In this document: one piece after another, positions 19,224-28,519 of the stretch
How positions within the stretch are numbered: the first letter of the stretch is position 1
Layout of the letters: each line of letters begins with the position of its first letter
Origin: Qipengyuania sp. S6317L1
GTDB lineage: Bacteria; Pseudomonadota; Alphaproteobacteria; Sphingomonadales; Sphingomonadaceae
Assembly (NCBI RefSeq): GCF_023015615.1
Contig: NZ_JALKAJ010000002.1
Location: forward strand, 1 to 64,000
Direction of reading: 5' to 3'
Length of the DNA: 64,000 nt
Program-made: the position numbers and the translations under genes
Notes under the pieces: model-generated
What the model was told of the DNA's origin: nothing
What the model saw: only the letters and a program-made list of their open reading frames with translations
The model's database searches: none

Positions 19224-20126
19224 TCAGTCGCGGAACTCTTCGCCTGGAAGCGGACCGCCCGGATAGGCGGGGAGCCGGTCATCTTCTTGATTGATCGCGA
19301 TCTGCGGAGCGTCAGAACCGCCCGCATCTGCCGGATCAATCGAAAGGTCAGGGCGCGTCGTGCCGCCAACTCCTGCACGCGCATTGGCGTAACGGTCGTC
19401 GGACAGTTGTCCTTCTGCGCGCCCGCCAGCCAAGGCAAAACTCTGGCCGCTGCCAAGCGATGACACACCGCCAGCACGACCATAGTCGATGCCCGAGATG
19501 TTGCCCGAGTTGTCAATCTGACACGAGAAGCCCGAGCCATCGAAAAGCGAGCCGGTCACGATCCAGCCAGTGCCCACGCGGCTTGCGCCATCGACGCTGT
19601 CGACGCGGATATCCTGCTCGATTTCATTGAGGCACATGGACACCGCATTGTCGATGCCAGAGCCGCTGGTGGTTGAACGCACGGTGCTGCGACGATTTTC
19701 GGGCCGATAGCGATAATCGCGTTCGCGCTCTACCACGACGACCTCGCGCTCACGTTCACGGCGGCGATTGTTGCTCGCGGCACTGGCAATCGCGGCGATC
19801 CCGCCAAGGATTGCGACACCTGCGATCACATCGCCCGCGCGAACGCCGCGGCGGTGACGATAGCCGCGCCAGCCACGGCGCCAGCCATAGCGGCCATATT
19901 CCTGCACATTGTCCGCGCCGGGGGCCTTTGGACCAAGCGCATCAAGAGCGGTCGCGCCCGTGCTGCCAGCAGTGGTTTGAGCGATAAATCCGGTCGCGTA
20001 TCCGGCGGTTCCAACGGGCGCCACTTCGGCGGCCTGCGCCTGTGCCGGAGTGAATGCGAGAGATGATGCGGCCAGAAGGCTTGCCCAAGCCCCCTTTTTG
20101 CCAGCAATTCGGTTTTGGTGAGCCAT
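19224..20126 (-). CDS. Secreted glycine-zipper-like protein, paralogue of the next gene
   Basis: Starts at MAHQN with a textbook CAGGAGGG site just upstream (300 residues). It has a signal peptide (LLAASSLAFTPAQAQA), an Arg/Tyr-rich stretch, a glycine-zipper-like segment GDVIAGVAILGGIAAIASA, a highly charged RERERE region, then a Cys-containing globular domain with GWIVTGSLFDGSGFSCQIDN. The tail is disordered and acidic. The zipper and the Cys domain match those of the neighbouring gene at 20272, so the pair arose by duplication. Probably periplasmic or outer-membrane associated; function unknown. Confidence 0.75.
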   Translation of the reverse strand: MAHQNRIAGKKGAWASLLAASSLAFTPAQAQAAEVAPVGTAGYATGFIAQTTAGSTGATALDALGPKAPGADNVQEYGRYGWRRGWRGYRHRRGVRAGDVIAGVAILGGIAAIASAASNNRRREREREVVVVERERDYRYRPENRRSTVRSTTSGSGIDNAVSMCLNEIEQDIRVDSVDGASRVGTGWIVTGSLFDGSGFSCQIDNSGNISGIDYGRAGGVSSLGSGQSFALAGGRAEGQLSDDRYANARAGVGGTTRPDLSIDPADAGGSDAPQIAINQEDDRLPAYPGGPLPGEEFRD

Positions 20127-20271
20127 ATGCTCCCTCCTGTTGTTGTCAGTCGAAAGGGTGCGCCCACCAAACGCCCCTATGTATCTAACATAGGTAGGCG
20201 GCCCAGGCTTACGCAAGCCTGAACCGCCTTGGTGGGTTAAAGGTTAAAGGTGAGCTGCCAAGACGCGCGCA

Positions 20272-20796
20272 TCAAAGGCCGCGAATGGAGCTGAAGTCGA
20301 CCTGTGGACGGCCGCGTCCGTCGACATGGCAGGTGAATTTGCCGCGATCATATCCGCGATTGCCATAGCCATAGCCGCGTCCTTGCAAGCCCTGGACTTC
20401 CATCCGGCCCTTGACGCGCCAGCCATAACGGGTGCGGTCAACATCGCGGATCTGGGTCACATCGGCGTAGCGATAGCCTCCGAAGCGGCGGGCCTGACGT
20501 TCGGCCACGCGGATACAGCGTTCAATCGCACGCTGGCCTTGGCCACGGTTATAGGCATAGCCGGTGTTGTAATTGCGGTTGTTATAATGGCGATCGCGGT
20601 TGCGGTCCTTGTCGAAGGCGCCGGCAAGAGCGGCGATCCCGCCGATAACAACGGCGCCTGCGATCACGTCGCCTGCGTCGATGCCCCGGTCGCGGCCACG
20701 GTCAGCCATGGCAGGAGAAGCGGACGCCAGGGCCATCGCGCCAGCCGCGACAGTCCCGAGCGTGCCCTTGGTGATATTTTGGGTGAGCTTAGTCAT
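20272..20796 (-). CDS. Secreted glycine-zipper-like protein, shorter paralogue
   Basis: 174 residues from the second Met (GAGG 9 bases upstream; an ATG at 20805 is also possible). Signal peptide ending ASASPAMA, then GDVIAGAVVIGGIAALAGA, a Tyr/Asn/Arg-rich low-complexity stretch, and a C-terminal domain with CIRVAERQARR and GWRVKGRMEVQG followed by FTCHVDGRGRPQVDF. The last two segments match the corresponding ones of the gene at 19224. Function unknown. Confidence 0.75.
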   Translation of the reverse strand: MTKLTQNITKGTLGTVAAGAMALASASPAMADRGRDRGIDAGDVIAGAVVIGGIAALAGAFDKDRNRDRHYNNRNYNTGYAYNRGQGQRAIERCIRVAERQARRFGGYRYADVTQIRDVDRTRYGWRVKGRMEVQGLQGRGYGYGNRGYDRGKFTCHVDGRGRPQVDFSSIRGL

Positions 20797-20980
20797 TGGA
20801 TTCATCCTCGGGTTTTCCAGTGGTCGGGACCATTCCCGTTCACTGTGAAACCCTTTTAGATGAACAAATATGAGGTGATTCTGAGCAAGCCTTGCAGGGG
20901 ATGTTCAGGTTAAGGGCGGTTTTTGTGAACGTAAATTCGCTCAATCCGCGCTACGCAGGTGTTTCATCAACTAAAGGTCT

Positions 20981-22363
20981 TCAACCGCCCTGTTTCTCCA
21001 GCGCCTCGAGCACATCGCGGGCAAAGGCGACAATGTCAAAGCGGGTGCCCACCATGTCCTCTCCGCGGCGCACAATGACCACATCGCGGGACGGCACGAC
21101 CACTATGTATTGGCCCCGGTTGCCCGCGGCAAGGATGGTGTCGTCGGGAATGCCCTCCTCCTTATTGAGGAGCCACCAGCCTGCACCATAGCCCCAACTG
21201 CGCCCCTCTGGCTGCGGGCCGCTAGGGTCCGAGACGTAGTTGAGCCAGCCCTCGGGCAGGATACGGGTGCCATTGGGGAGCAGGCCATCATTGAGGTAAA
21301 GCTCTCCCAGATCGGCCAGGTCCGGCGCGGTCGACCACACCTGGCTGGAGAGGATGTAATCCCCTGCCCAATCCGTTTCGGCAACGGTATGCTCCATGCC
21401 AACAGCTTCGAAGAATTGCGCAGGATCGAAGTCCTCATACCGGTCCGTCACCGCTTTCACTGCCATAAGCGTGTCATTATTGGCGTAGCGGTAATGCGTG
21501 CCCGGCTTGTAGATGAGCGGCCAATCGGTCGCGACTTCCTCGACCAGAGCGCCGCCAGCGTAGAGGGGATCAGTGCGGTTGCCAGGCGTGTCGGAATATC
21601 GCCCCGATGCCATCCGCAGGAGGTGGTCAACAGTAATCTGCCGCCGCGCATCCCAGCGCCATTCATCGCGCACCAGCGGCGCGTTTACATCGACCTGCCC
21701 CTTGTGCACCGCCGCGCCGACAAGCGTCGCCGCGATGCTTTTGGCGACGGACCACGTGCGTTGAGGCGTATGCGGACCATAGGGGGCCTTGTAGCGTGAT
21801 CCTTCTGCGTCGGTGGTCCGCACAAGAACTGCCGTTGTGCGAGCACCGTCTCCATAGGCATCACCCAATGCGTCATCGAAGAGGTGGTCGAGACGATCAT
21901 CCAATGCGGCATCTTCGGCGCCGACCGCATAGGCGGTCGCAGAACTGGAGATCGCCGCGCCCGGCCCCATCGTCTCCGGCATGCTCGGCGTAAGACCAAT
22001 GGGCGCAAGCCTGCAACCGCTCTTCCATTCCGCTTCGGCAAAGCGCGCGGGCATATCATCGGCCCAATCGACTTCGACATGGGCGACGTAGCCATCACCG
22101 CCGCGCATCACGCGGTATTCAAGATCGCGTACAATCGGATCAATGGCGGAATAGACGCCGCTCAATTCCCACTGGTGGACGCTATCCTCGCTTCGCGCCG
22201 CCCCGGTCGCTTCCGCATTGGCAATGGCTCCGCAAAGGAACAAAGCCTTGTATCCGGCAGCCAACGCGAGATCGTAGCGATCGTCGAGGCGTTCCTGGGC
22301 GCTTTGTCCATTGGCTGAGGTGCTGAGAGCAAGAGCGGCGGCGGCTAGGATGAGTTTTTTCAT
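20981..22363 (-). CDS. Secreted serine hydrolase of the beta-lactamase (class C/esterase) fold
   Basis: 460 residues with an N-terminal signal peptide (LILAAAALALSTSANGQ). The SxxK motif is WSVAKSIAA and the YxN motif is in HYRYANNDTL; a GNRGQYIVVV strand stands where the third (KTG or HxG) motif of the family occurs. A preceding region of about 170 residues is not part of the fold. Members include class C beta-lactamases, DD-peptidases and EstB-type esterases; I would not predict antibiotic resistance. It follows the ribosomal terminator on the same strand. Confidence 0.85.
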   Translation of the reverse strand: MKKLILAAAALALSTSANGQSAQERLDDRYDLALAAGYKALFLCGAIANAEATGAARSEDSVHQWELSGVYSAIDPIVRDLEYRVMRGGDGYVAHVEVDWADDMPARFAEAEWKSGCRLAPIGLTPSMPETMGPGAAISSSATAYAVGAEDAALDDRLDHLFDDALGDAYGDGARTTAVLVRTTDAEGSRYKAPYGPHTPQRTWSVAKSIAATLVGAAVHKGQVDVNAPLVRDEWRWDARRQITVDHLLRMASGRYSDTPGNRTDPLYAGGALVEEVATDWPLIYKPGTHYRYANNDTLMAVKAVTDRYEDFDPAQFFEAVGMEHTVAETDWAGDYILSSQVWSTAPDLADLGELYLNDGLLPNGTRILPEGWLNYVSDPSGPQPEGRSWGYGAGWWLLNKEEGIPDDTILAAGNRGQYIVVVPSRDVVIVRRGEDMVGTRFDIVAFARDVLEALEKQGG

Positions 22364-22399
22364 ACCCGCATACCGTAAGCCTGTGGCCTCAAAAGAAAA

Positions 22400-22427
22400 G
22401 GGCCCGCAGGATCGCTCCTACGGGCCC
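22400..22427 (-). terminator. Intrinsic terminator after rplQ, likely bidirectional
   Basis: GGGCCCG at 22400-22406 pairs with CGGGCCC at 22421-22427, with an inner AGGA/TCCT pair across one mismatch. On the minus strand the stem is followed by a T-rich tract (CTTTTCTTTT), on the plus strand by TTTTTT. It ends the ribosomal operon and lies just before the serine hydrolase start. Confidence 0.85.
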
Positions 22428-22453
22428 TTTTTTCTGTCTCTTGCTCGACGCGC

Positions 22454-22888
22454 TTATGCAGTTGCTTCCGCTTCTGCATATTCGTCGATCTGGCTCATGT
22501 CCGGACCTGAATCCAGACCACGTGCATCTTCGTCGCGATCGACGAATTCGATGATAGCCATTTCAGCGGCATCGCTTGCACGTGGGCCAGCTTTGATGAC
22601 GCGGGTGTAGCCACCATCGCGGTCTTTGTAACGCTCAGCCAGATTGTCGAAGAGCTTCTTCAGCTGAGTTTCATCCTGAAGTTTGCTCATCGCGAGGCGA
22701 CGGTTTGAAAGACCACCGCGCTTGGCGAGGGTCACAAGCTTCTCGATGTAAGGACGCAGTTCTTTCGCCTTCGCGCGGGTCGTGATGATTTGCTCATGCT
22801 TGATGAGGTTCGCCGACATGTTGCGGAAGAGAGCCTTGCGGTGGCCCGATTTACGCGAAAGCTTACGCTGTGAAATTCCGTGACGCAT
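22454..22888 (-). CDS. rplQ: 50S ribosomal protein L17
   Basis: 144 residues starting [20 protein letters not shown], the unmistakable L17 N-terminus. The C-terminal 25 residues are an acidic extension beyond the E. coli length, ending AEAEATA. AAGGGAA precedes the start. It is the last gene of the alpha part of the ribosomal cluster, 94 bases after rpoA, and is followed by a strong terminator. Confidence 0.97.
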   Translation of the reverse strand: MRHGISQRKLSRKSGHRKALFRNMSANLIKHEQIITTRAKAKELRPYIEKLVTLAKRGGLSNRRLAMSKLQDETQLKKLFDNLAERYKDRDGGYTRVIKAGPRASDAAEMAIIEFVDRDEDARGLDSGPDMSQIDEYAEAEATA

Positions 22889-22982
22889 TTGTATTTCCCT
22901 TGTTTGTAAGGGGCCCGTATCAGGTAGCCCGGTACTGGCGGCGCTTAAGGTGCGCCGCCGGAACCCAATTTAGCCAAAAGGC

Positions 22983-24038
22983 TTAGCCCAAAAGCTCTTG
23001 TTCGAGCTTCTTGGCCATTTCTTCAATGTTCTCAGGTGGCCATCCGGGGATGTCCATTCCGAGGCGCAGACCCATGCTTGAGAGCACTTCCTTGATCTCG
23101 TTCAAGGATTTGCGGCCAAAGTTTGGCGTGCGCAGCATCTCGGCTTCGGTCTTTTGGACCAGATCGCCGATGTAGATGATGTTGTCGTTCTTGAGGCAGT
23201 TTGCCGAACGCACCGAAAGCTCGAGCTCGTCGACCTTCTTGAGAAGGTAACGGTTGAGTTGGTTGGCATCGTCCTCTTGCGGGGTCGCTGCCTGACCGAT
23301 CATCGCGCTTTGCGGCTGTGGAATACCGTCTTCGAAGTGGACAAACAAAGTGAGTTGGTCCTGAAGGATGCGAGCGGCATAAGCCACGGCATCTTCCGGG
23401 GTCACCGTGCCATCGGTTTCGACGGTGAGGCTGAGTTTGTCGTAGTCGAGCTCTTGGCCAACACGTGCATTCTCGACCTTGTAGCTGACCTGACGGACAG
23501 GCGAATAGAGCGAGTCCACTGGGATCAGACCGATAGGCGCGTCAGCCGGACGGTTTTGAACAGCCGGAGCGTAACCTTTGCCAACGTCAGCGGTCAGCTC
23601 CATGTTGAGCGTCGCGCCTTCATCGAGGTGACAAAGGACGAGGTCCTTGTTCATCACTTCGATGTCGCCGGTTACAGCAATGTCGCCAGCTTTGACTTCA
23701 GCCGGACCAGTCATGGAAAGCTGAAGACGCTTTGGTCCTTCACCTTCCATCTTGAGTGCGATCTGCTTTACATTGAGGACGATGTCGGTGATGTCCTCGC
23801 GCACACCTGCGAGCGACGAGAATTCGTGCAGCACGTTCTCAATCTTGATCGAGGTGATTGCCGCGCCCTGAAGCGACGACAAAAGCACACGGCGCAGCGC
23901 GTTGCCCAAAGTCAGACCAAAGCCGCGTTCGAGCGGTTCGGCGACGAAAGTGGTCTTGCGCTGCTTGTCGCCACCTTCCTTAATTTCGAGAGCGTTGGGT
24001 TTCTTCAATTCCTGCCAGTTCTTCATATTGACGGACAT
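22983..24038 (-). CDS. rpoA: RNA polymerase alpha subunit
   Basis: 351 residues. The N-terminal dimerisation domain ([27 protein letters not shown]) and the C-terminal DNA-binding domain ([13 protein letters not shown], then [18 protein letters not shown]) are both complete. AGGGGA precedes the ATG. It sits between rpsK and rplQ, the normal alpha-operon order. Confidence 0.98.
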   Translation of the reverse strand: MSVNMKNWQELKKPNALEIKEGGDKQRKTTFVAEPLERGFGLTLGNALRRVLLSSLQGAAITSIKIENVLHEFSSLAGVREDITDIVLNVKQIALKMEGEGPKRLQLSMTGPAEVKAGDIAVTGDIEVMNKDLVLCHLDEGATLNMELTADVGKGYAPAVQNRPADAPIGLIPVDSLYSPVRQVSYKVENARVGQELDYDKLSLTVETDGTVTPEDAVAYAARILQDQLTLFVHFEDGIPQPQSAMIGQAATPQEDDANQLNRYLLKKVDELELSVRSANCLKNDNIIYIGDLVQKTEAEMLRTPNFGRKSLNEIKEVLSSMGLRLGMDIPGWPPENIEEMAKKLEQELLG

Positions 24039-24165
24039 GGATTTCCCCTAAGTCGCTTACGTTAGCGGGTTGATTTAAAGTTCGGGCCCAAAGCGCTCGT
24101 CAGCATTTGTGGACCCGTTGAAGGAGCAGCGGCCGCCACTCCTCAATGGGATCAGCGTCGGTGGA

Positions 24166-24555
24166 TTAGACCCGGCGACGCTTGGAAGGACGCACACCGT
24201 TGTGCGGGATCGGCGTCACATCGCGGATAGAAGTAATGTTGAAACCAACAGCTGCAAGACCGCGAAGCGCGCTCTCACGGCCTGAGCCAGGGCCCTTCAC
24301 TTCAACTTCCAACGTACGTACGCCGTGTTCAGCCGCTTTCTTGCCAGCGTCGTCCGCCGCGACCTGCGCTGCGTACGGGGTGGATTTGCGGCTGCCTTTG
24401 AAGCCCATCATGCCAGCAGAAGACCAGCTGATCGCATTGCCTTGTGCATCGGTGATGGTGATCATCGTGTTGTTGAAGCTTGCGTTGATGTGAGCAACAC
24501 CAGAGGTGATGTTCTTTCTGTCGCGGCGCCTTACTTTGCCAGGTTCGCGTGCCAT
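24166..24555 (-). CDS. rpsK: 30S ribosomal protein S11
   Basis: 129 residues with [18 protein letters not shown], the Gly-rich [11 protein letters not shown] and the C-terminal [13 protein letters not shown] of S11. It binds 16S rRNA in the platform near S7 and S18. Spacing to rpoA is 127 bases and to rpsM 64, wider than in E. coli. Confidence 0.97.
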   Translation of the reverse strand: MAREPGKVRRRDRKNITSGVAHINASFNNTMITITDAQGNAISWSSAGMMGFKGSRKSTPYAAQVAADDAGKKAAEHGVRTLEVEVKGPGSGRESALRGLAAVGFNITSIRDVTPIPHNGVRPSKRRRV

Positions 24556-24619
24556 TTCATATATTCCTTTAACTCGTCAGAAGAGTGTTTGAGCGAGAGG
24601 CCAGAAGCCCCGAGCCCAA

Positions 24620-24988
24620 TTACTTCTTCTTGCCTGCAATCGGCTTGGCCTTACCCTTGCGGGTGCGGGCATTGGTGTGAGTGCGCTGTCCGCGAACGGG
24701 GAGCTGGTTACGGTGGCGAAGGCCACGATAAGAACGCAGGTCCATCAGACGCTTGATGTTCATCGCCGTGTTGCGGCGAAGGTCGCCTTCTACGGTGTGA
24801 TCAGCATCAATCGTTTCACGAATGCGCAGAACTTCCTCATCGGTAAGATCTTGCACGCGTGCAGAATGCGCAATGCCCAGCTTGTCAGCAATTTGGACAG
24901 CCGTTGTGCGGCCAATCCCGTGAATATATGTCAGCGCGATGATTACACGCTTGTTTGTGGGGATGTTTACCCCGGCAATACGAGCCAC
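24620..24988 (-). CDS. rpsM: 30S ribosomal protein S13
   Basis: 122 residues starting [25 protein letters not shown], with the C-terminal [15 protein letters not shown] tail. The start codon is GTG, with GGAG about 10 bases upstream. Just before that is an AGGGGT/ACCCCT hairpin. It opens the alpha group (rpsM-rpsK-rpoA-rplQ), which here has its own upstream gap because two unrelated genes separate it from adk. Confidence 0.97.
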   Translation of the reverse strand: MARIAGVNIPTNKRVIIALTYIHGIGRTTAVQIADKLGIAHSARVQDLTDEEVLRIRETIDADHTVEGDLRRNTAMNIKRLMDLRSYRGLRHRNQLPVRGQRTHTNARTRKGKAKPIAGKKK

Positions 24989-25398
24989 TTAAATCTCCAT
25001 GCTCCACAGGGGTAGAAAACCCCTATCTCTACGCGAATTCACTGCGACCGGGTCATACCGTGCCGTTAAACGGCAAAAGCCCGGATAGAACGCCACATAG
25101 GAAGTGGGCTCCTGACCGGACTGACTACGACTCTGTCGAGTGAAACGCGCGGATAGGGGGAATCATTGAGCGCGTCAACAGCCAAAAACAGCGAGCCAGA
25201 AACGCAGTCGATCCGCGACCACCTACTCGAGCCTCACTAAGGCACTCAGAAATGTCACAGTGAATTCTTGAAGGGCAATGCGCGATTAGCAGTTATTGCG
25301 TTCGCCGTGCAGTAAATGAAGGCCTTAGGCCGAATTACAACCTTTTACTGTGTAACTTTACCTGGATTAAGGTTTATCCGCTAAGCAATCGCATTGTT
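24989..25398. promoter_or_regulatory. Divergent intergenic region between rpsM and the lectin/DUF11-like gene
   Basis: 410 bases that must hold promoters for both directions. Next to rpsM, AGGGGT at 25008-25013 pairs with ACCCCT at 25019-25024 to form a small hairpin close to the ribosome site. TGCCGTTAAACGGCA at 25061-25075 is a perfect 15-base palindrome. The half towards the plus-strand gene is AT-rich. No tRNA or small gene was seen. Confidence 0.45.
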
Positions 25399-26880
25399 AT
25401 GAGGAATGGCAGCGCGATTTCGACAATGCGAACCCTTACTTTTGGCGCCTCATTGGCAGGAGCGTTCATCTTTCTGTGTTCGCTTCTGCCTGCGCCTGCC
25501 CAAGCTGGCCGGCTCGAGGCTGGCACTTTTACCGCGCATGACACGCTTGGCTCAAATCGAACGCCGGATTTCGTGCCGTTTCAAGAGCAGTTTGACGTAC
25601 CGCCCGTTGTCGTGGCGATCTCGGATTCTTCGGGGAACAATTCGGCCTCGATCCGCATCACCAATGTGACGACGACCGGGTTCGATGAATTGATCCTCGA
25701 ACCTGACAACTGGGACGGCCGACACGTGGCTCAGCCCGTGCAGTATATCGCGGTGGAGCCCGGACGGCATCTGCTTTCAGACGGCACCATTATCGAAGCG
25801 GGTTTTGTCGAGCTTAACAACGTGCAGTTTGGAACAGGTTTTTCAGGCGGCGTTGCCAGTTGGCGCACCGTCAATTTTGCAGGGCCAATGAACGGCGCGC
25901 CGATCATCCTCCACCAGCTGCAAACCGCCAACAGCGAGACCCGCAATGTCGCCAATGACAGCTCGCGCCCGCACATCACCTCTATCGCGCAAAGCGCGTC
26001 GTCTACCGGCTTTCAACTCGCGATCGAGCGCAGCCAGGCCAATAGCGGCCCCTTCCCCACGACCGAGCGGATCGGATGGATCGCCATCCAAAGCGGGCAA
26101 AATGCAAGTTTTCCCGACACAGCAGGAACGACCATCAATTGGAGCACGCGCATCAGCCCTGCGACCATTCGCGGGTGGGACAATGGCTGTTCTGGCGTAA
26201 GCCATGGCGTGTCCGGCAGCGCAAACCCGATTGTGATTGCCAAGAAAACAACACGCAACAATGGCGATGGCGGGTGGCTGCGTTATTGCGCCATCAACTC
26301 GGCAAACATCACCCTTCGCGTTGATGAAGACCGCGATCAGGATAACGAACGCGGAGTCGCCGCAGGCGATGCAGAAAGTGCGAGCATCATCGCTTTTTCC
26401 CAAAGCTTTCACGCAAACCTGCGCGCAGATCTGGGCGTGACGAAGGTCAACACCGGTGCGGTCAACGCAAACGGGACCGACTTCAACGTTCCCGGAGCAA
26501 GTGTTTCCTATCTCATCACCGTTTTCAATGCTGGCAATGCCCCGCCCGCAGAAGGCAGCGTGTTCGTGACTGAGGCATTGCCTGAGAGGCTGGCTTTGAT
26601 TCTGGCTGATTTCGGGACTGCCGGCTCTGGCCCGATCGAATTCACCGACGGATCGCCCGCCACCAATGTTTCGTGCCCCTTTGCAGGATTTGCATCGACC
26701 AGCGACTGCTATTCCTTCTCAACCGATGGGAACGATTTCACATACGTGCCGAGCGATAGCGGCGATGGCACCGACCCGAACGTTCGCTTTATCCGTATTC
26801 AGCCGACCGGCATCATGAGCGCGCAGTTGGGAAGTGGGCCGCCAAACTTCGAGCTGAGACTGAGCGCACGTATCCGATAA
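25399..26880 (+). CDS. Secreted protein with H-type-lectin-like and DUF11-like domains
   Basis: 493 residues with a signal peptide (GAFIFLCSLLPAPAQA). The N-terminal part, with PPVVVAISDSSGNNSASIRITNVTTTGF, resembles the H-type lectin repeat (pPvVxxx...nVtttGF), and two or three related strands follow. The C-terminal part from ADLGVTKVNTG, with VPGASVSYLITVFNAGNAPP, matches the DUF11/conserved-repeat fold of cell-surface proteins. Probably an exported adhesin-like protein. It lies on the plus strand inside the minus-strand ribosomal cluster, so it is an insertion. ATG at 25399; 25426 is an alternative. Confidence 0.75.
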   Translation: MRNGSAISTMRTLTFGASLAGAFIFLCSLLPAPAQAGRLEAGTFTAHDTLGSNRTPDFVPFQEQFDVPPVVVAISDSSGNNSASIRITNVTTTGFDELILEPDNWDGRHVAQPVQYIAVEPGRHLLSDGTIIEAGFVELNNVQFGTGFSGGVASWRTVNFAGPMNGAPIILHQLQTANSETRNVANDSSRPHITSIAQSASSTGFQLAIERSQANSGPFPTTERIGWIAIQSGQNASFPDTAGTTINWSTRISPATIRGWDNGCSGVSHGVSGSANPIVIAKKTTRNNGDGGWLRYCAINSANITLRVDEDRDQDNERGVAAGDAESASIIAFSQSFHANLRADLGVTKVNTGAVNANGTDFNVPGASVSYLITVFNAGNAPPAEGSVFVTEALPERLALILADFGTAGSGPIEFTDGSPATNVSCPFAGFASTSDCYSFSTDGNDFTYVPSDSGDGTDPNVRFIRIQPTGIMSAQLGSGPPNFELRLSARIR

Positions 26881-26901
26881 AGACATGCCCTTGACGCGTT
26901 C

Positions 26902-27687
26902 CTATCCTGCGTCGCCGCTCAGATCTCCAAACGCTTCATCGACACTTGGCTCCGCGCTCGTCCCGCTATCTATGTCCGCCTCAAGCTCGGTGTCAGAAGC
27001 GCCCTCGAGCGGCTCGTCGGCCATTTCTGCACCCTCGCCCTCGCCCTCTGATACTTCTTCGGGATCAGCATCTTCGGGCGTCGCCCCGCGTTCTGGCAGT
27101 TCAACCGCGCCCAGATGCTCCGCAAGGCCTACAAGCTGCAATGTCATGACACCGTCTACAGCCTGGCTGATCACCGGTACGGGGTAGCGCATTTTACCGC
27201 CGACATTGTATTCCCAGACAATGCGGGTCCGCGGTTCGCCCTCTGGCCCTTCTTCCGCTTCGCTGATCGCAACGGTGAGGATGCCGGTCACCGGCTCGCT
27301 CTGCAGGGGGCCCAACGCACCGGTCATCCGCAATGCCACTTCGGGATAGGCCTGGATCACGCGCATGTGCTCAACGCTGCCTTCAAGGGTGAAGCCCCCG
27401 TCAGCGGTCTCGGTTTCCGGAATGGTCTCGCAAAAGCAGCCGCCAGCCTGCGGGGTCAGTCGTAGGTTGGCTGCATCGGCAGACCATGTGTGTTCGCCCG
27501 ACCACCACCGCGCAGGGCTAATCAATGCAAGCCATGTCGCCTTGCGGTCGGCATCCACGACTGCTTCTGCCTTGGTAATGAAATGATCGTCATGCGCCTC
27601 AGCAACCTCGGCCATTGCAGGCGATGCGCCGGCCGCAAAGGCTGCAAGGCTCAAACTTGCAAACAAACTGGTAGTGCTCAGGCGCAA
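26902..27687 (-). CDS. Secreted SRPBCC-like protein with acidic tail
   Basis: 261 residues. The start is TTG with GAGGAG 7 bases upstream. A signal peptide (ASLSLAAFAAGASPAMA) is followed by about 170 residues with the pattern of the SRPBCC/polyketide-cyclase fold (VDADRKATWLALISPARWW, GGCFCETIP, RIVWEYNVGGKMRY). The last 55 residues are almost all Glu, Asp, Ala, Gly and Ser, likely disordered. SRPBCC proteins bind hydrophobic ligands; export is uncommon for them. It sits between adk and rpsM, convergent with the lectin-like gene. Confidence 0.7.
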   Translation of the reverse strand: MRLSTTSLFASLSLAAFAAGASPAMAEVAEAHDDHFITKAEAVVDADRKATWLALISPARWWSGEHTWSADAANLRLTPQAGGCFCETIPETETADGGFTLEGSVEHMRVIQAYPEVALRMTGALGPLQSEPVTGILTVAISEAEEGPEGEPRTRIVWEYNVGGKMRYPVPVISQAVDGVMTLQLVGLAEHLGAVELPERGATPEDADPEEVSEGEGEGAEMADEPLEGASDTELEADIDSGTSAEPSVDEAFGDLSGDAG

Positions 27688-27782
27688 AATTCATCTCCTC
27701 AGGGTCAAGACGTCCCGGATTAGGAGATTGAGCATAGGCTGAAAAGCCCGCAAGCATAAAAGCGGTGGTTTAGGCCGCCCTT

Positions 27783-28430
27783 TTAGCTACTGAGGATCGC
27801 GTCGATCGCAGCCGCGACCTCGTCGATTTCGCCCATGCCATCGACCCGCTGCACAATGCCGCGCGCTTCATAGCCCGGAAGGATCGGCGCAGTTTTCTCG
27901 CGATACTCTTCCATGCGGGTGCGTACAGTTGCTTCATTGTCGTCGGGACGGCGCTTGAATTCGGTTGAACCACAATTGTCGCACACGCCTTCTTTCGCAG
28001 GCGGGTGGGCGGTGTCGTGATAGAGCGCACCGCAATTGGCGCAGGAAAAGCGGCCCGTGATGCGCTCGACCAGAGCATCGACATCAACGGCCAGTTCAAT
28101 CACGTGGTCGAGCGAACGGTCATGCTTCGCCAGCAAAGTGTCCAATTGCTCGCCTTGGGCCGCGGTGCGCGGATAACCGTCGAAGATCGCGCCTTGGTCG
28201 GCGGGCATCGCAGCGAGGTTTTCGTCAATGAGGTTCGAGACGATTTCGTCGGAAACCAGTTCGCCACGGTCCATCACGGCTTTGGCTTCGAGACCAACAG
28301 GGGTCCCTGCCTTGACCGCTGCGCGCAGCATGTCGCCGGTCGAGAGCTGCTTCATGCCGTGGCGCTCGACGAGCCCTGCACTTTGCGTGCCCTTACCAGC
28401 ACCGGGAGGACCAAGAAGAATGATGTTCAC
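27783..28430 (-). CDS. adk: Adenylate kinase
   Basis: 215 residues with the P-loop GPPGAGKGTQ and DGYPRTAAQ. The lid carries four cysteines (CANCG and CDNCG), so this is the zinc-binding lid type, unlike the E. coli enzyme. It balances ATP, ADP and AMP. Normally adk lies between secY and rpsM; here the order is kept but two genes separate it from rpsM. Confidence 0.97.
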   Translation of the reverse strand: MNIILLGPPGAGKGTQSAGLVERHGMKQLSTGDMLRAAVKAGTPVGLEAKAVMDRGELVSDEIVSNLIDENLAAMPADQGAIFDGYPRTAAQGEQLDTLLAKHDRSLDHVIELAVDVDALVERITGRFSCANCGALYHDTAHPPAKEGVCDNCGSTEFKRRPDDNEATVRTRMEEYREKTAPILPGYEARGIVQRVDGMGEIDEVAAAIDAILSS

Positions 28431-28519
28431 GGAAAAAACGCCCCTTATTATCCGCGCCGTTTCGAATGGGTCACTGGCCCAATGAACGCGGCTAGATCTA
28501 ATGTCGCTCCAACGATGCC

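Noticed and set aside
20981..22363. Calling the serine hydrolase a beta-lactamase
   Set aside because: The SxxK and YxN motifs are shared with esterases and peptidases; the third motif is not a clear KTG.
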